Assembly: GCF_001687105.1 (NCBI RefSeq)
Contig: NZ_CP014596.1
Location: 1-64,000 of the forward strand
DNA from: Salipiger sp. CCB-MM3
GTDB taxonomy: Bacteria > Pseudomonadota > Alphaproteobacteria > Rhodobacterales > Rhodobacteraceae
Length of the DNA stretch: 64,000 bases
Direction: 5' to 3'
Both the position numbers and the translations under genes were made by a program. The notes below the pieces were generated by a model. That model worked only from the letters and a program-made list of their open reading frames with translations. It made no database searches and was not told where the DNA came from. Positions 1 to 8,490 of this stretch are shown here, in pieces. Each line of letters begins with the position of its first letter. The first letter of the stretch is position 1.

Positions 1-478
1 CGTGGCCGAGGCGGACCGGCTGCCCTCGCTGACCCTCAGCGGCGATCTTGGCGTACCATCCGGCACCAGCAGCTGGAACTTTTGGCCCCGCCCTGTCGCT
101 GCGCTGCTCAATCAGGGGTTGCTCTCGGCCAAGCGCGACGCGGCCATCTCGGAGGCGCGGCAGGCCGAGATCGACTGCGCTCTTCGGTGCGCGGCGCGGT
201 CGAGGACGTGCAGGTGGCGCAGTCCAACCTCAGCCTCTATCGGCAAAAGTCCAATGCGCTGCAGACCTCCGCCGCCTCCTACGAGCGGGCGCTGGGGCTG
301 GCGCGGGACAATTATCGTGGCGGGGCGACACCCTGCTCGATCTTCTCGATACCGACCGGTCCGCCGCCTCGGCACGGATCAGCGCCGCTCGGCCCGCAAT
401 GACGCGGCCAAGGAATGGGCGACGCTGCAAATCGCCATCGGCGCAGGCGCGGGTGTGAGCGCGACCGGCAGCAGCTAA
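1..478 (+). pseudogene. Outer-membrane efflux protein (TolC/NodT type), 3' end, frameshifted
   Basis: The C-terminal ~160 residues of an outer-membrane channel protein of an RND-type efflux pump can be read only by switching frame. It starts in frame 2 (LLNQGLLSAKRDAAISEARQ), moves near base 175 to frame 1 (SVRGAVEDVQVAQSNLSLYR), near base 325 to frame 3 (TLLDLLDTDRSAASARISAA), and near base 390 back to frame 2, ending at the TAA at 476-478. The peptides match the repeated helical-barrel half of the OMF family in the right order. The 5' part lies outside the window. Three shifts in under 500 bases, with otherwise well-conserved protein, suggest sequencing indels more than old decay, but a real pseudogene cannot be excluded. 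Confidence 0.7.
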
Positions 479-591
479 CAGGTGGGCGTCCGGAAGACAT
501 AACTTTGGGCGCCAAGGGAAAAAACTCAATCGGAGGCGACGGAAAGCCAGGGACTGTCCGTAGAACCTCCAACCCATGAAGAGAAAGACAT

Positions 592-1028
592 ATGTTGCGC
601 AACTTCACCCTCGGCCTCATCGGCGCGGCCATGATCGCGCTGCCCGCAGGTATCGCCAGCGCACAAGGCAAGGACTGCAACGCCGGTGGTTCCAAAGCCA
701 CCTGCAGCGCCCCGGCAAACGGCCATGGCGCTCAGGCCCAAAAGGTCAGCAGCAGGGCAAGCAGCAGCAGCCAAAGCCCCCGCCCAGCAGGCCAGCCCAA
801 CCGCCAAACAGGCGAGCGCGAAATCCTCCGCCCGCAATCTTCTGCGCCCGATGGCGCGCGGCGCGCATTTCGACGGGGGCGAGAAGATCTCGGATCCCAA
901 GGCGCATGGTCTCAGCCAAGAGGCGCGGCGTCAGCTACTACAAGAAGGACGGCCAGCTTTACCGCGTCGATGACGACACGCGCGAAATCCTCGCCGTGGT
1001 TGGCGCGGTGGCAGAGCTGCTGAACTGA
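592..1028 (+). pseudogene. Small secreted protein, frameshifted
   Basis: An ATG at 592 begins a clear signal peptide (LGLIGAAMIALPAGIASAQG), with likely cleavage after ASA. About 50 residues in, the coherent reading moves to frame 2, an Ala/Gln/Lys-rich linker followed by ARNLLRPMARGAHFDGGEKI. Near base 920 it moves to frame 3 (YYKKDGQLYRVDDDTREIL), ending at the TGA at 1026-1028. The reconstructed product is ~145 residues: signal peptide, low-complexity linker, short C-terminal domain. The tail resembles small periplasmic proteins with a 'YRVDDDT' motif (possibly RcnB-like), but I cannot assign it to a family. The shifts fit the error-prone look of the first 1.8 kb. Confidence 0.5.
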
Positions 1029-1073
1029 TCGCGCAGACACACATCGGTGCGGCCCCAAACGGGCCGCGCCGGA

Positions 1074-1832
1074 TCAGAGAATCTCGCCGCCGTCGATCAC
1101 CAGCGCCAGCCCGGTGACGAAGGCCGACCGGTCGGAGGCGAGGTAGAGAATGCCCTCGGCGATCTCCTCGGTGCTGGCCCAGCGGCCCATGGGAATGGTG
1201 TCGGCGACATAGCTCTCCAGCGCCGCGCGCCCCGCCCATCTGCTTTTTCGAACCCCCAAGTTGAAGGGCGTGTCGACAAAGCCGGGACAAAAGCGCGTTG
1301 AAGCGGATCTTCTCGCGCGCGTAATCCACCGCCATCTGCTTCACCATCGCCACGGCCGCATGTTTGGTGGTGGCGTAGGAGACCATGCCGCGATCGTATT
1401 GGCAGCCCGAGTTCGACGCGGTGATGATCACCGACCCGCCGCCCTGCGCGCGCATATGCGGGATCACCGCGCGCGAAGCGACGAAATGTGCCCGCACGTT
1501 CAGCGCCCATGCCGCATCCATCTGCGACGGGCTGACGTCTTCGACCTTGCCCTCGATCTGAATGCCCGCGTGGCTGTGCAGCACGTCGAGCCTTCCGTGG
1601 TCCTTCGCCACCCGGTCAATCAGCCCTCGACCGCCGCATCGTCGCGCACATCGAGCTCCAGCGCCTCGCCGCGCCCACCAATGCGTTCGATCTCGACCAG
1701 CGTCTCGGCGGCCAAGGCGCCCCGCAGGTCGGTCACCACCACATAGGCGCCCTCGTGGGCCATGGCCACGGCACCAGCGCGCCCGATCCCCGATCCGGCG
1801 GCGGTCACCAGTGCGACACGATCTTTCAGCAT
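1074..1832 (-). pseudogene. Short-chain dehydrogenase/reductase, frameshifted
   Basis: A complete classical SDR can be assembled from three frames. From the ATG at 1832 the N-terminus carries the cofactor motif (VTAAGSGIGRAGAVAMAHEG), then a shift near 1615 leads to the middle part (LDVLHSHAGIQ, then SYATTKHAAVAMVKQMAVDY, holding the catalytic Tyr and Lys). A second shift near 1265-1310 leads to the C-terminus (IPMGRWASTEEIAEGILYLA) ending at 1074. It lies 22 bases after the permease gene at 1855 and may be the last gene of the polyamine-type operon. Because every catalytic element survives, sequencing error is a likely explanation. Confidence 0.7.
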
Positions 1833-1854
1833 GGGTATCTCCTGAAGTTCTGAA

Positions 1855-2661
1855 TTAGGGGCGGGCTTGCGCCTGCGAGCGCCGCAGCAGCACCTGCGCG
1901 ACGATCAGCATGAGCAGCGAGGCCGCCATGACCATCGTGCCGATCGCGTTGATCTCGGGGGTCACGCCGCGGCGGATCGACGAGAAGACGTAGATCGGCA
2001 GCGTGGTCTTGGCGCCCGCGACGAAGAAGGCGATGATGAAATCGTCGAAGCTGAAGGTGAAGGCGAGCAGGAAGCCGGCGAGGATCGCGGGCAGGATCTG
2101 CGGGAAGGTCACCTGCCAGAAGGTGCCCATCGGCGTCGCGCCAAGATCGCCAGAGGCCTCGATCAGCGCGCCGTCCAGCGTCTCCATCCGCCCGCGCACC
2201 AGCAGCACCACAAGCGACATGGTGAAAAGCCCATGCGCACCGATCAGCGAGCCCGTGCCCAGCGACAGTTTCCAGCCGGTCAGGGCCTCGAGCCACGGAT
2301 TCACCAGATCGAACACCGAGACCAGCGCGATCAGTGTTGCGATGCCGATGACGATGCCGGGGATCATCACCGCGATCTGCACCAAGAGGTCAAAAACCTT
2401 GCGCATGCGTCCGCGCATCCCGGTCAGCGCCAGCGCCGCCATCGTGCCCACCACCGTCGCCAGCAGCGCCGACAGAAACGCGACGCGCACCGAGGTCCAG
2501 AGCGCCTCCATCACGAAGGGGTTGTTCAGCGCCCGCCCGTACCATTGCAGCGAGAAGCCCTGCATCTGCGAGGCCGAGCGCCCCGCCGAGAAGGAGAACA
2601 GCGCGATGATGCCGATCGGCAGGTAGAGAAAGGCGTAGACCGCCAAAGCGTAGAGTCTCAT
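1855..2661 (-). CDS. potC: ABC transporter inner-membrane permease, PotC/YdcV type
   Basis: This 268-residue protein has about six hydrophobic segments and the layout of the PotC-type permease of spermidine/putrescine-family importers. It starts with a transmembrane helix (ALAVYAFLYLPIGIIALFSF). The ABC-interacting loop is near residues 175-200 (EASGDLGATPMGTFWQVTFP), the EAA motif of the family. It would form the membrane channel with the PotB-like protein just upstream (16 bases away). Length and domain content are normal. Substrate preference (polyamine or another cationic or small organic solute) cannot be read from the permease alone. Confidence 0.88.
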   Translation of the reverse strand: MRLYALAVYAFLYLPIGIIALFSFSAGRSASQMQGFSLQWYGRALNNPFVMEALWTSVRVAFLSALLATVVGTMAALALTGMRGRMRKVFDLLVQIAVMIPGIVIGIATLIALVSVFDLVNPWLEALTGWKLSLGTGSLIGAHGLFTMSLVVLLVRGRMETLDGALIEASGDLGATPMGTFWQVTFPQILPAILAGFLLAFTFSFDDFIIAFFVAGAKTTLPIYVFSSIRRGVTPEINAIGTMVMAASLLMLIVAQVLLRRSQAQARP

Positions 2662-2677
2662 CAGGGTCTCCGGGGGC

Positions 2678-3535
2678 TCACATCAGGCCGACGTCGTCGC
2701 GGCTGGCGCCGAAACGCTTCACGAGGCGGGTGTAGATGCCGACGGTGATCAGCATGATAACCACCAGCGCCACCGCCACCGCCGAGCCAAAGGCCCAGTT
2801 GCGCGACTGCAGGAAGAGATCGACCAGCGCGTTGCCGACAAAGAACACTTTGCCGCCGCCAAGGATCGCCGGGATCAGGAACTCGCCCATGAGCAGGATG
2901 AACACCAGCATCGAGCCGGTCAAAACGCCGGGCATCGACAGCGGCAGGGTGATCTGCAGAAAGGCGCGCCACGGCGGCGTCCCCAGATCGGCGGCGGCCT
3001 CCAGCAGCCGCTGGTCGAGCTTCTCCAGCGCCACGTAGATCGGGAAGACCATCAGCGGCAGATAGCCGTAGACGATGCCCACCAGCACCGCGAAGGGGGT
3101 GTTGAGCAGCCGCACATCGTCAAAGCCGATGGCCTCGAGCAGCGCCGGGATGCCCTTGCCGCCGAGCAGGAAGATCCACGCGTAAGAGCGGATGAGGATT
3201 GAAGTCCAGAACGGCACGATCACCAGCACCAGCAGCATGGTCTTCCATTTCGGGCTCACCTTAACCGCAAGGAAATAGGCCAGCGGATAGGCGATGAGCA
3301 AAGCCGCGATGGTTCCCACCGGCGCGAGGGTGAGGGTGTTGCGGAAGGCCGCGAAACGCGCCGGCAGGTTGGCGTATTGCTCGAAGGTGAAGCCGGGAGC
3401 GTAGCCGCCGATAGCGCTGCGCTCGCCGAAAGAGAAGATCAAGACGACAGCCAGCGGCAGCAGCAGCATCGCCGCATACCACAGCCCTGCCGGTGTCAGC
3501 AGCAGCGCTCGCGCCCTCGATTGGGTCATGGCCAT
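2678..3535 (-). CDS. potB: ABC transporter inner-membrane permease, PotB type
   Basis: This 285-residue integral membrane protein begins with a cytoplasmic stretch and a first helix (GLWYAAMLLLPLAVVLIFSF). It carries the EAA loop LLEAAADLGTPPWRAFLQIT around residues 190-210, typical of PotB/HisMQ-fold permeases. It pairs with the PotC-type permease downstream and receives solute from the binding protein encoded 21 bases upstream. The order ATPase, binding protein, PotB, PotC is the usual one for these importers in Rhodobacterales. Confidence 0.88.
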   Translation of the reverse strand: MAMTQSRARALLLTPAGLWYAAMLLLPLAVVLIFSFGERSAIGGYAPGFTFEQYANLPARFAAFRNTLTLAPVGTIAALLIAYPLAYFLAVKVSPKWKTMLLVLVIVPFWTSILIRSYAWIFLLGGKGIPALLEAIGFDDVRLLNTPFAVLVGIVYGYLPLMVFPIYVALEKLDQRLLEAAADLGTPPWRAFLQITLPLSMPGVLTGSMLVFILLMGEFLIPAILGGGKVFFVGNALVDLFLQSRNWAFGSAVAVALVVIMLITVGIYTRLVKRFGASRDDVGLM

Positions 3536-3556
3536 CGTCCGTCTCCGTCTTTGGTT

Positions 3557-4711
3557 TTACGCCGACTTGAAGCGCGCCATCAGTTCGGCACGGTTCGGAT
3601 CGGTCAGGGTCACCGCCGCGCCGAATTCCAGCGGGCTCAGCGCCTCTGCGGCCGGGTAGATGATCGGATCGTTCAGCAGATCCTCGGGCAGCAGCGCATT
3701 GGTGCGGCTGTCGGCGACCGGATAGCCATGGGCGAGCGCTTCGCGGGCGTTCACTTCCGGATCGAGCAGGAAGTTGATCAGCGCATAGGCCGCTTCCTTG
3801 TGGGGCGCGTCCTTGGGGATGGCGTAATAATCCGACCAGATCTCGCCGCCTTCCTTGGCGAGCGCAAAACCAATCTCGGGCATGTCGGTGTTCATCTGCT
3901 TGCCGTCGCCGGTCCAGCACATGGTCAGCCACGCATCGCCGTTGCGCATCGCGGGCTGGTAGTCCGAGGAAATGGCATAGAGATGCGGCTTCACGTCGAT
4001 CAGCAGCTTCTCGGCCTGCGCCAGTTCCTCGGGGTCCACCGAGTTGAACGAGAACCCGTGGTAGCACAGGGCGTTGCCGATGGTGGTGAGCTGGTAGTCA
4101 TGCACCATCACCCGGCCATCCCACGCGTCGCGGGCACCGTCGAAGAAGGCTTTCCAGCTGTCGACCACGCCGCCGGTCTTGTCCGAGTTGAAGGCGATGC
4201 CGGTGGTGCCCCGGTTCTTCGGCACACCGTAGACGACGCCGTCGATGGTGCCCGCATCCGAGAAGCGCTTGTCGAAGGCCGCCGCGTCGTAATTGGGGAT
4301 CTTCGACAGATCGAGCGGCTCGATGAGATCGGCTTCGACATAGGTCGGGATGGCATAGTTGGTGGGAACGAACACGTCCCAGCCCGAACCGCCCGCCTGA
4401 ATCTTCGCCAGCATCTCCTCGTTCGAGCCGAAAACGTTGACCTGCGTATAGGCACCGGTCTTATCGGTAAACATGTCGAAATCAGCGGGGTCGTGGTAGT
4501 TCGGCCAAGTCGCCAGCACCACCCGGTCGCCGATGTCCTGCGCGCGGGCGCGGCTCGGCAGAAGCCCCGGCATGGCGCCGCCCATGACCGCTGCGGCGGC
4601 GCCGAGACCGGTCACCCCAAGGAAGTGCCGGCGCGTGACCGAGCCCTTCTGATAGCGCCGCAGCTCTTCCATGAACGCCTTGCGCGAGATCGGCGTATTA
4701 TCGTCTTTCAT
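3557..4711 (-). CDS. potD: Polyamine-type ABC transporter periplasmic binding protein
   Basis: The 384-residue protein has a twin-arginine signal near residues 27-50 (TRRHFLGVTGLGAAAAVMGG), so it is probably exported folded by Tat. The mature part is a class D solute-binding protein of the PotD/PotF family (VVLATWPNYHDPADFDMFTD early, then NRGTTGIAFNSDKTGGVVDS and LTMCWTGDGKQMNTDMPEIG). It delivers solute to the PotB/PotC channel. The family includes spermidine, putrescine, GABA and mannopine binders, so the exact ligand is open. It sits 41 bases after the ATPase gene in the same operon. Confidence 0.87.
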   Translation of the reverse strand: MKDDNTPISRKAFMEELRRYQKGSVTRRHFLGVTGLGAAAAVMGGAMPGLLPSRARAQDIGDRVVLATWPNYHDPADFDMFTDKTGAYTQVNVFGSNEEMLAKIQAGGSGWDVFVPTNYAIPTYVEADLIEPLDLSKIPNYDAAAFDKRFSDAGTIDGVVYGVPKNRGTTGIAFNSDKTGGVVDSWKAFFDGARDAWDGRVMVHDYQLTTIGNALCYHGFSFNSVDPEELAQAEKLLIDVKPHLYAISSDYQPAMRNGDAWLTMCWTGDGKQMNTDMPEIGFALAKEGGEIWSDYYAIPKDAPHKEAAYALINFLLDPEVNAREALAHGYPVADSRTNALLPEDLLNDPIIYPAAEALSPLEFGAAVTLTDPNRAELMARFKSA

Positions 4712-4752
4712 CTCGATTTTCCCTTGTTGGACTTTGACTTATCTAAATGTCT

Positions 4753-5904
4753 TCAGTCGTCGGCGGCGAGAACGAGTCCCGTTCCCTCCGGCCAGAGGAC
4801 ATGGACGGAGGCGCCCACGTCATGCCCGCCCAGAACTCTTTCGGCCTGTCGCGGGATATTGACCTGAAGCGGGCCGATACGATCGGCGCTCAGCAGGTAT
4901 TCGGTGTGATCGCCCAGAAATGTGCGATGGGTGACGCGGCCGGGGACAGCGGCTGTCCCCGCGGGGACAGCGGCGTCCCGCGGGGCGAGCGAGAGCGCCT
5001 CGGGGCGCACGGCGACCTCTGCCGTCTGGCGCGTGTCGCCCGGCTCGTCGCGCAGCACGACCTTCACGCCATTGCCCAGAACCGCCTGCGCCATACCGCC
5101 CTGCCGCCCGGTGATCTGCGCCGAGACGATGTTCGCCTTGCCGACGAAATCGGCGACATAGCGGCTGCGGGGACGGTCGTAGAGCTCTTGCGGGCTGCCC
5201 ACCTGCGCGATGCGCCCCTTGCCCATGATGCAGATGCGGTCGGACATGGCGAGCGCCTCTTCCTGATCGTGGGTGACCAGAACGAAGGTGATCCCAAGGC
5301 TGCGCTGAAGCTCCAGAAGCTCACGCTGCATCTCGCCGCGCAGCTTGGCGTCGAGCGCCGCCATCGGCTCGTCGAGCAGCAGGATCTTCGGCTCGTTGAC
5401 GATGGCCCGTGCGAGCGCGACGCGCTGTTGCTGGCCGCCCGACATTTCCCAGATACGGCGCGGTCCGAAATCGGCCAGCCGCACCGTGGCCAGCGCCTTG
5501 GCGACCTTCAGCTCGATCTCGCGCTTGGCCAGACGCGGGCGGCGCTGGCGCAGCCCGTAGCCGACGTTCTGCGCCACGGTCATATGCGGAAACAGCGCGT
5601 AATGCTGGAACACCATATTCACCGGGCGCTTGTAGGCGGGGACCGAAGACACGTCGCGCCCGTCGATCAGCACCTCGCCCTCGGTCGGGCTTTCGAAACC
5701 CGCCAGCATGCGCAGCGCCGTCGTCTTGCCGCAGCCCGATGGCCCGAGGAAGGACAGAAACTCGCCGCGCCGGATCCGCAGATCGATGCGGTCGGCGGCA
5801 ACGACCTCGCCGAAGCGCTTGGTCGCGCCGACAAATTCCGCCACGGCCTCTGCTGTGCGTATGTGAGTGGTGGAGGCTTCGGCCATCGTCGGTTCCTGAA
5901 TCAT
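4753..5904 (-). CDS. potA: ABC transporter ATPase, PotA type
   Basis: The 383-residue ATPase has a Walker A motif (GPSGCGKTT, residues 54-62), a Q-loop region (NMVFQHYALFPHMTVAQNVG), the ABC signature MSGGQQQRV, Walker B with LLLDEPMAALD, and an H-loop (LVTHDQEEAL). The C-terminal ~120 residues form the TOBE-type regulatory domain of PotA/UgpC proteins. I chose the ATG at 5904 because GGGGAG lies just upstream; a second ATG at 5886 is possible. It is the first gene of the operon and is divergent from the LuxR-type regulator at 6040. The TOBE domain contains a small palindromic insertion (see 4942-4985). Confidence 0.9.
   Translation of the reverse strand: MIQEPTMAEASTTHIRTAEAVAEFVGATKRFGEVVAADRIDLRIRRGEFLSFLGPSGCGKTTALRMLAGFESPTEGEVLIDGRDVSSVPAYKRPVNMVFQHYALFPHMTVAQNVGYGLRQRRPRLAKREIELKVAKALATVRLADFGPRRIWEMSGGQQQRVALARAIVNEPKILLLDEPMAALDAKLRGEMQRELLELQRSLGITFVLVTHDQEEALAMSDRICIMGKGRIAQVGSPQELYDRPRSRYVADFVGKANIVSAQITGRQGGMAQAVLGNGVKVVLRDEPGDTRQTAEVAVRPEALSLAPRDAAVPAGTAAVPGRVTHRTFLGDHTEYLLSADRIGPLQVNIPRQAERVLGGHDVGASVHVLWPEGTGLVLAADD
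4942..4985. repeat. Inverted/direct repeat inside potA
   Basis: GGGGACAG (4942-4949) is separated by three bases from its exact complement CTGTCCCC (4953-4960). A second copy of GGGGACAGCGG follows from 4963 and then an imperfect complement (GTCCC, 4974-4978). In the protein this reads as an Ala/Pro-rich doublet (AAVPAGTAAVPG) in the TOBE domain. It looks like an in-frame duplication of a short hairpin unit. Confidence 0.7.
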
Positions 5905-5963
5905 CTTTCTCCCCGTCGGCTTATCCTTTGCCTGCCTGCGGGTCGGATTTACCTTGCGCCAAG

Positions 5964-5975
5964 CGGCATATGCCG
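5964..5975. promoter_or_regulatory. 12-bp perfect palindrome between potA and the luxR-type gene
   Basis: CGGCATATGCCG is a perfect dyad in the 135-base gap between the divergent starts at 5904 and 6040. Its position and symmetry fit an operator for a dimeric regulator, most simply the LuxR-type protein encoded next door. That assignment is an inference. Confidence 0.45.
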
Positions 5976-6039
5976 TACTTTCCAAAAACGCTACGAAAAG
6001 AGCGGATGGCTGTATATACCTCAAAGGGCATAGGTCGCG

Positions 6040-6834
6040 ATGAAACCACAGATGGAAGAATGGGTGATCGCCAGCGCCAAGGTCCTCGAGACGCTTGGCA
6101 CGGCAGGATTTGCCAAGGCGCTGACCGATGCGATGCGCTGCATCGTGCCGTTCGAGTTCACCGTCACTTTCGCCTATTATCGCGACAGCCGACCCCTTGA
6201 TTTATATGACGATTTTCCTGCTGCGAAGCGCCGGGTGATGGTCGACGACTATCAGGAGGGCCCCTATCTTCTGGACCCGTTCTACCTGCATTCGGCGGCC
6301 CCCACGACGTCGCGGCTGGTGCGTCTGCGCGATCTGGCGCCGGACCGGTTCTATCAGGCCGAATATTTTCGCAACTACTATGTGCAGACCGGACTTGCCG
6401 AAGAAATAGGCTTCATCGTCGACGTCGGCCAAGATGTGAGCGTGGTGATCTCGGCGATGCGCGAGCACAAGGCGTTCTCGGCGCGGGAATTTCGCGATCT
6501 GCAGACCATCTTCCCCTTTGTCGAATCCGCCGCGCGGCGGCACTGGTCGGGGCTGATCGAGGAGTTCTCGGAGCGTCCCGCCTCGGCACCGCCGCGCCTG
6601 CCGCAACTGATCGACGACGCCTTCCAGCGCTTCGGGCGCAACCTGCTGACCCCGCGCGAGGCGGAAGTGGTGGAATATATGCTCAAGGGCTATTCCGCCG
6701 ACGCCAGTGGCCGCGCGCTCGGCATCGCCTCGGGCACGGTGCGCATCCACCGGCGCAACATTTACGGCAAGCTTGGCGTCAGCTCGCAAGGAGAGCTTTT
6801 CTCCAAGTTCATGTCCTCGCTCGAAGACCTCTGA
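6040..6834 (+). CDS. LuxR-family transcriptional regulator
   Basis: The 264-residue protein ends in a LuxR-type helix-turn-helix at about residues 200-260 (LLTPREAEVVEYMLKGYSAD, then GTVRIHRRNIYGKLGVSS). The N-terminal ~190 residues form a sensory-type domain unlike the AHL-binding domain: the Trp/Tyr/Asp cluster of LuxR/TraR autoinducer pockets is not evident. Such proteins are common beside amine and amino-acid uptake operons in Rhodobacterales. It is divergent from potADBC, shares the palindromic intergenic region, and probably controls that importer. The start at 6040 gives the expected length. Confidence 0.82.
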   Translation: MKPQMEEWVIASAKVLETLGTAGFAKALTDAMRCIVPFEFTVTFAYYRDSRPLDLYDDFPAAKRRVMVDDYQEGPYLLDPFYLHSAAPTTSRLVRLRDLAPDRFYQAEYFRNYYVQTGLAEEIGFIVDVGQDVSVVISAMREHKAFSAREFRDLQTIFPFVESAARRHWSGLIEEFSERPASAPPRLPQLIDDAFQRFGRNLLTPREAEVVEYMLKGYSADASGRALGIASGTVRIHRRNIYGKLGVSSQGELFSKFMSSLEDL

Positions 6835-6927
6835 GCCCGCGCGCAAAACGGTTGCGCGGATGGATCAAGTCAATTCTTTACAATTTGCTGCCTTTTTATC
6901 GCCTTAAAGGCGAGCAAGATCGCGGGC

Positions 6928-8484
6928 ATGACAGATTATGCCCCACACGCCCCGCGCGGCACCAAAGCGCCACACCCGCTGCTCATCGCGGCGGCCGCGC
7001 TGGTTTTCGTGGCGCTCTGCGCGCTCTATTGGCCGTTCGCGGCGGATGACGCCTTCATCGTCGGGCGCTATGCGCGCAATGCTGCCGCCGGGCATGGGCT
7101 GGTCTACAATATCGGCGAGCAGGTCTCGGCTCTGACCTCGCCGCTGCATGCGCTGATCGAGGCGGCGCTGGCGAGCTTTGGGCTGGCCCCGGTGGAAAGC
7201 TACCGCCTGCTGGCACCGCTGCTGGTGCTTGCAGGCTGGGCCGTGGCGCTGCGCGAGACCGGGATCCGCGGCAGCGCCTTCGTGATCTTCACCGCCGCCT
7301 CGCTGCTGTCGCCCTTTGTGGCGCTCTGGACGGTGGGCGGGCTGGAAACCCCGCTGCTGTGCTGCCTTGCCACGCTGTTTACCGCGCGACTGGTGGTGAT
7401 CAGCGGGACCGGCGGCGCGCGCCCGCGCGATCTGATTTGGCTGGGACTGCTGGCCGGACTGATGTTCCTGACGCGCTATGACAGCGTTCTGGTGACCGCG
7501 CCGATCCTGCTGGCGGTGCTGACCGTGGAATACCGCCGCCCGGCGCTGTGGCTCGGTGCGGCGCTCTGCCTTGCGCTGGCGGGCGGCTGGCTGGTTTTAG
7601 CAGCTGGCTATTATGGCGATATTTTTCCGACGTCTTACTACCTCAAATTCGCCAACGGCGGGCGGCCGGGCATCGACAGCCTGTCGGCGCTGCTCAACTT
7701 CGTGCTGCTGTCGGGTCTGTGGCTCATCGCCCTGCGGCTGCGCCCCGCGTCGATCTCTGCAAAACCGCTGCTGGCGCGGGCGATCCTGCGCGGGGCCGCC
7801 TTCAGCCTTGCGCTGTTTGCGGTCTATGCCAGCCGCAGTTCGGGGCAGCACATGATGTTCGGCTACCGTCTGTTCGTGCCCTATCTGATGGCCGCCAGCC
7901 TCATGCTGGCGCTCGCGCTGCCCGAGGCCCGGCGGTGGCTGGCCGCTGCAGTGCTGGCAGCGCAGGCGGGGATGATCGCGGTGGTTGGCTTTGTCGGGAT
8001 CAACCCGGCGCCGCTGACGCGGATACCGGGGCTGGACCGCGCCTATGCCGAGTATGAGTTCATCACCCCCGCCACCTATGGGGACTTCCTGCAGATGTTG
8101 CGCGAGGACGCGCGCGAGATCGCCGCGCATTGGCAAGCACAGGGGCGCGAGGACCAGCCGCGCATCTACCTGCGCACCGGCGGCACCGGCTATTGGCTGC
8201 CCGAGTTCTACGTCTACGAGACGCTTGTCTCCTATCGCCACGACTGCGGCGTTCCGATGGCAGCAATGGTCGACGCGGCGCATTACATGCAGCAGCTTGG
8301 GTTCAGCCAAGTGGGCACGGTGGTCGAAGACCGGGGCCGCGCCCGCGGAGATGTCGCCGATGATGCCGCGCTGCTCTTCGCCACCGAGATGGACTGGATG
8401 GGGCGCCACACCACCGGCTATCTCTACGGTCCCGATCCGATCCCGCTGGACCTTGGCCCGACGCTGGCCTCGCCCTGCCGCTAG
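6928..8484 (+). CDS. Polytopic membrane protein, GT-C glycosyltransferase-like
   Basis: The 518-residue protein has about ten hydrophobic segments and a periplasmic-looking C-terminal region from ~residue 370. Near the N-terminus, after the first helix, it has an acidic motif with Asp40-Asp41 in ADDAFIVGRYARNAAAGHGL, followed by VYNIGEQVSALTSPLHALIE. This layout recalls the first extracytoplasmic loop of GT-C enzymes such as the arabinofuranosyltransferase AftB group, where a DD/DE motif is catalytic. I infer a lipid-linked sugar transferase of the cell envelope, acceptor unknown. No strong ribosome-binding site precedes the ATG. It has no evident operon partner. Confidence 0.65.
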   Translation: MTDYAPHAPRGTKAPHPLLIAAAALVFVALCALYWPFAADDAFIVGRYARNAAAGHGLVYNIGEQVSALTSPLHALIEAALASFGLAPVESYRLLAPLLVLAGWAVALRETGIRGSAFVIFTAASLLSPFVALWTVGGLETPLLCCLATLFTARLVVISGTGGARPRDLIWLGLLAGLMFLTRYDSVLVTAPILLAVLTVEYRRPALWLGAALCLALAGGWLVLAAGYYGDIFPTSYYLKFANGGRPGIDSLSALLNFVLLSGLWLIALRLRPASISAKPLLARAILRGAAFSLALFAVYASRSSGQHMMFGYRLFVPYLMAASLMLALALPEARRWLAAAVLAAQAGMIAVVGFVGINPAPLTRIPGLDRAYAEYEFITPATYGDFLQMLREDAREIAAHWQAQGREDQPRIYLRTGGTGYWLPEFYVYETLVSYRHDCGVPMAAMVDAAHYMQQLGFSQVGTVVEDRGRARGDVADDAALLFATEMDWMGRHTTGYLYGPDPIPLDLGPTLASPCR

Positions 8485-8490
8485 CCACTC

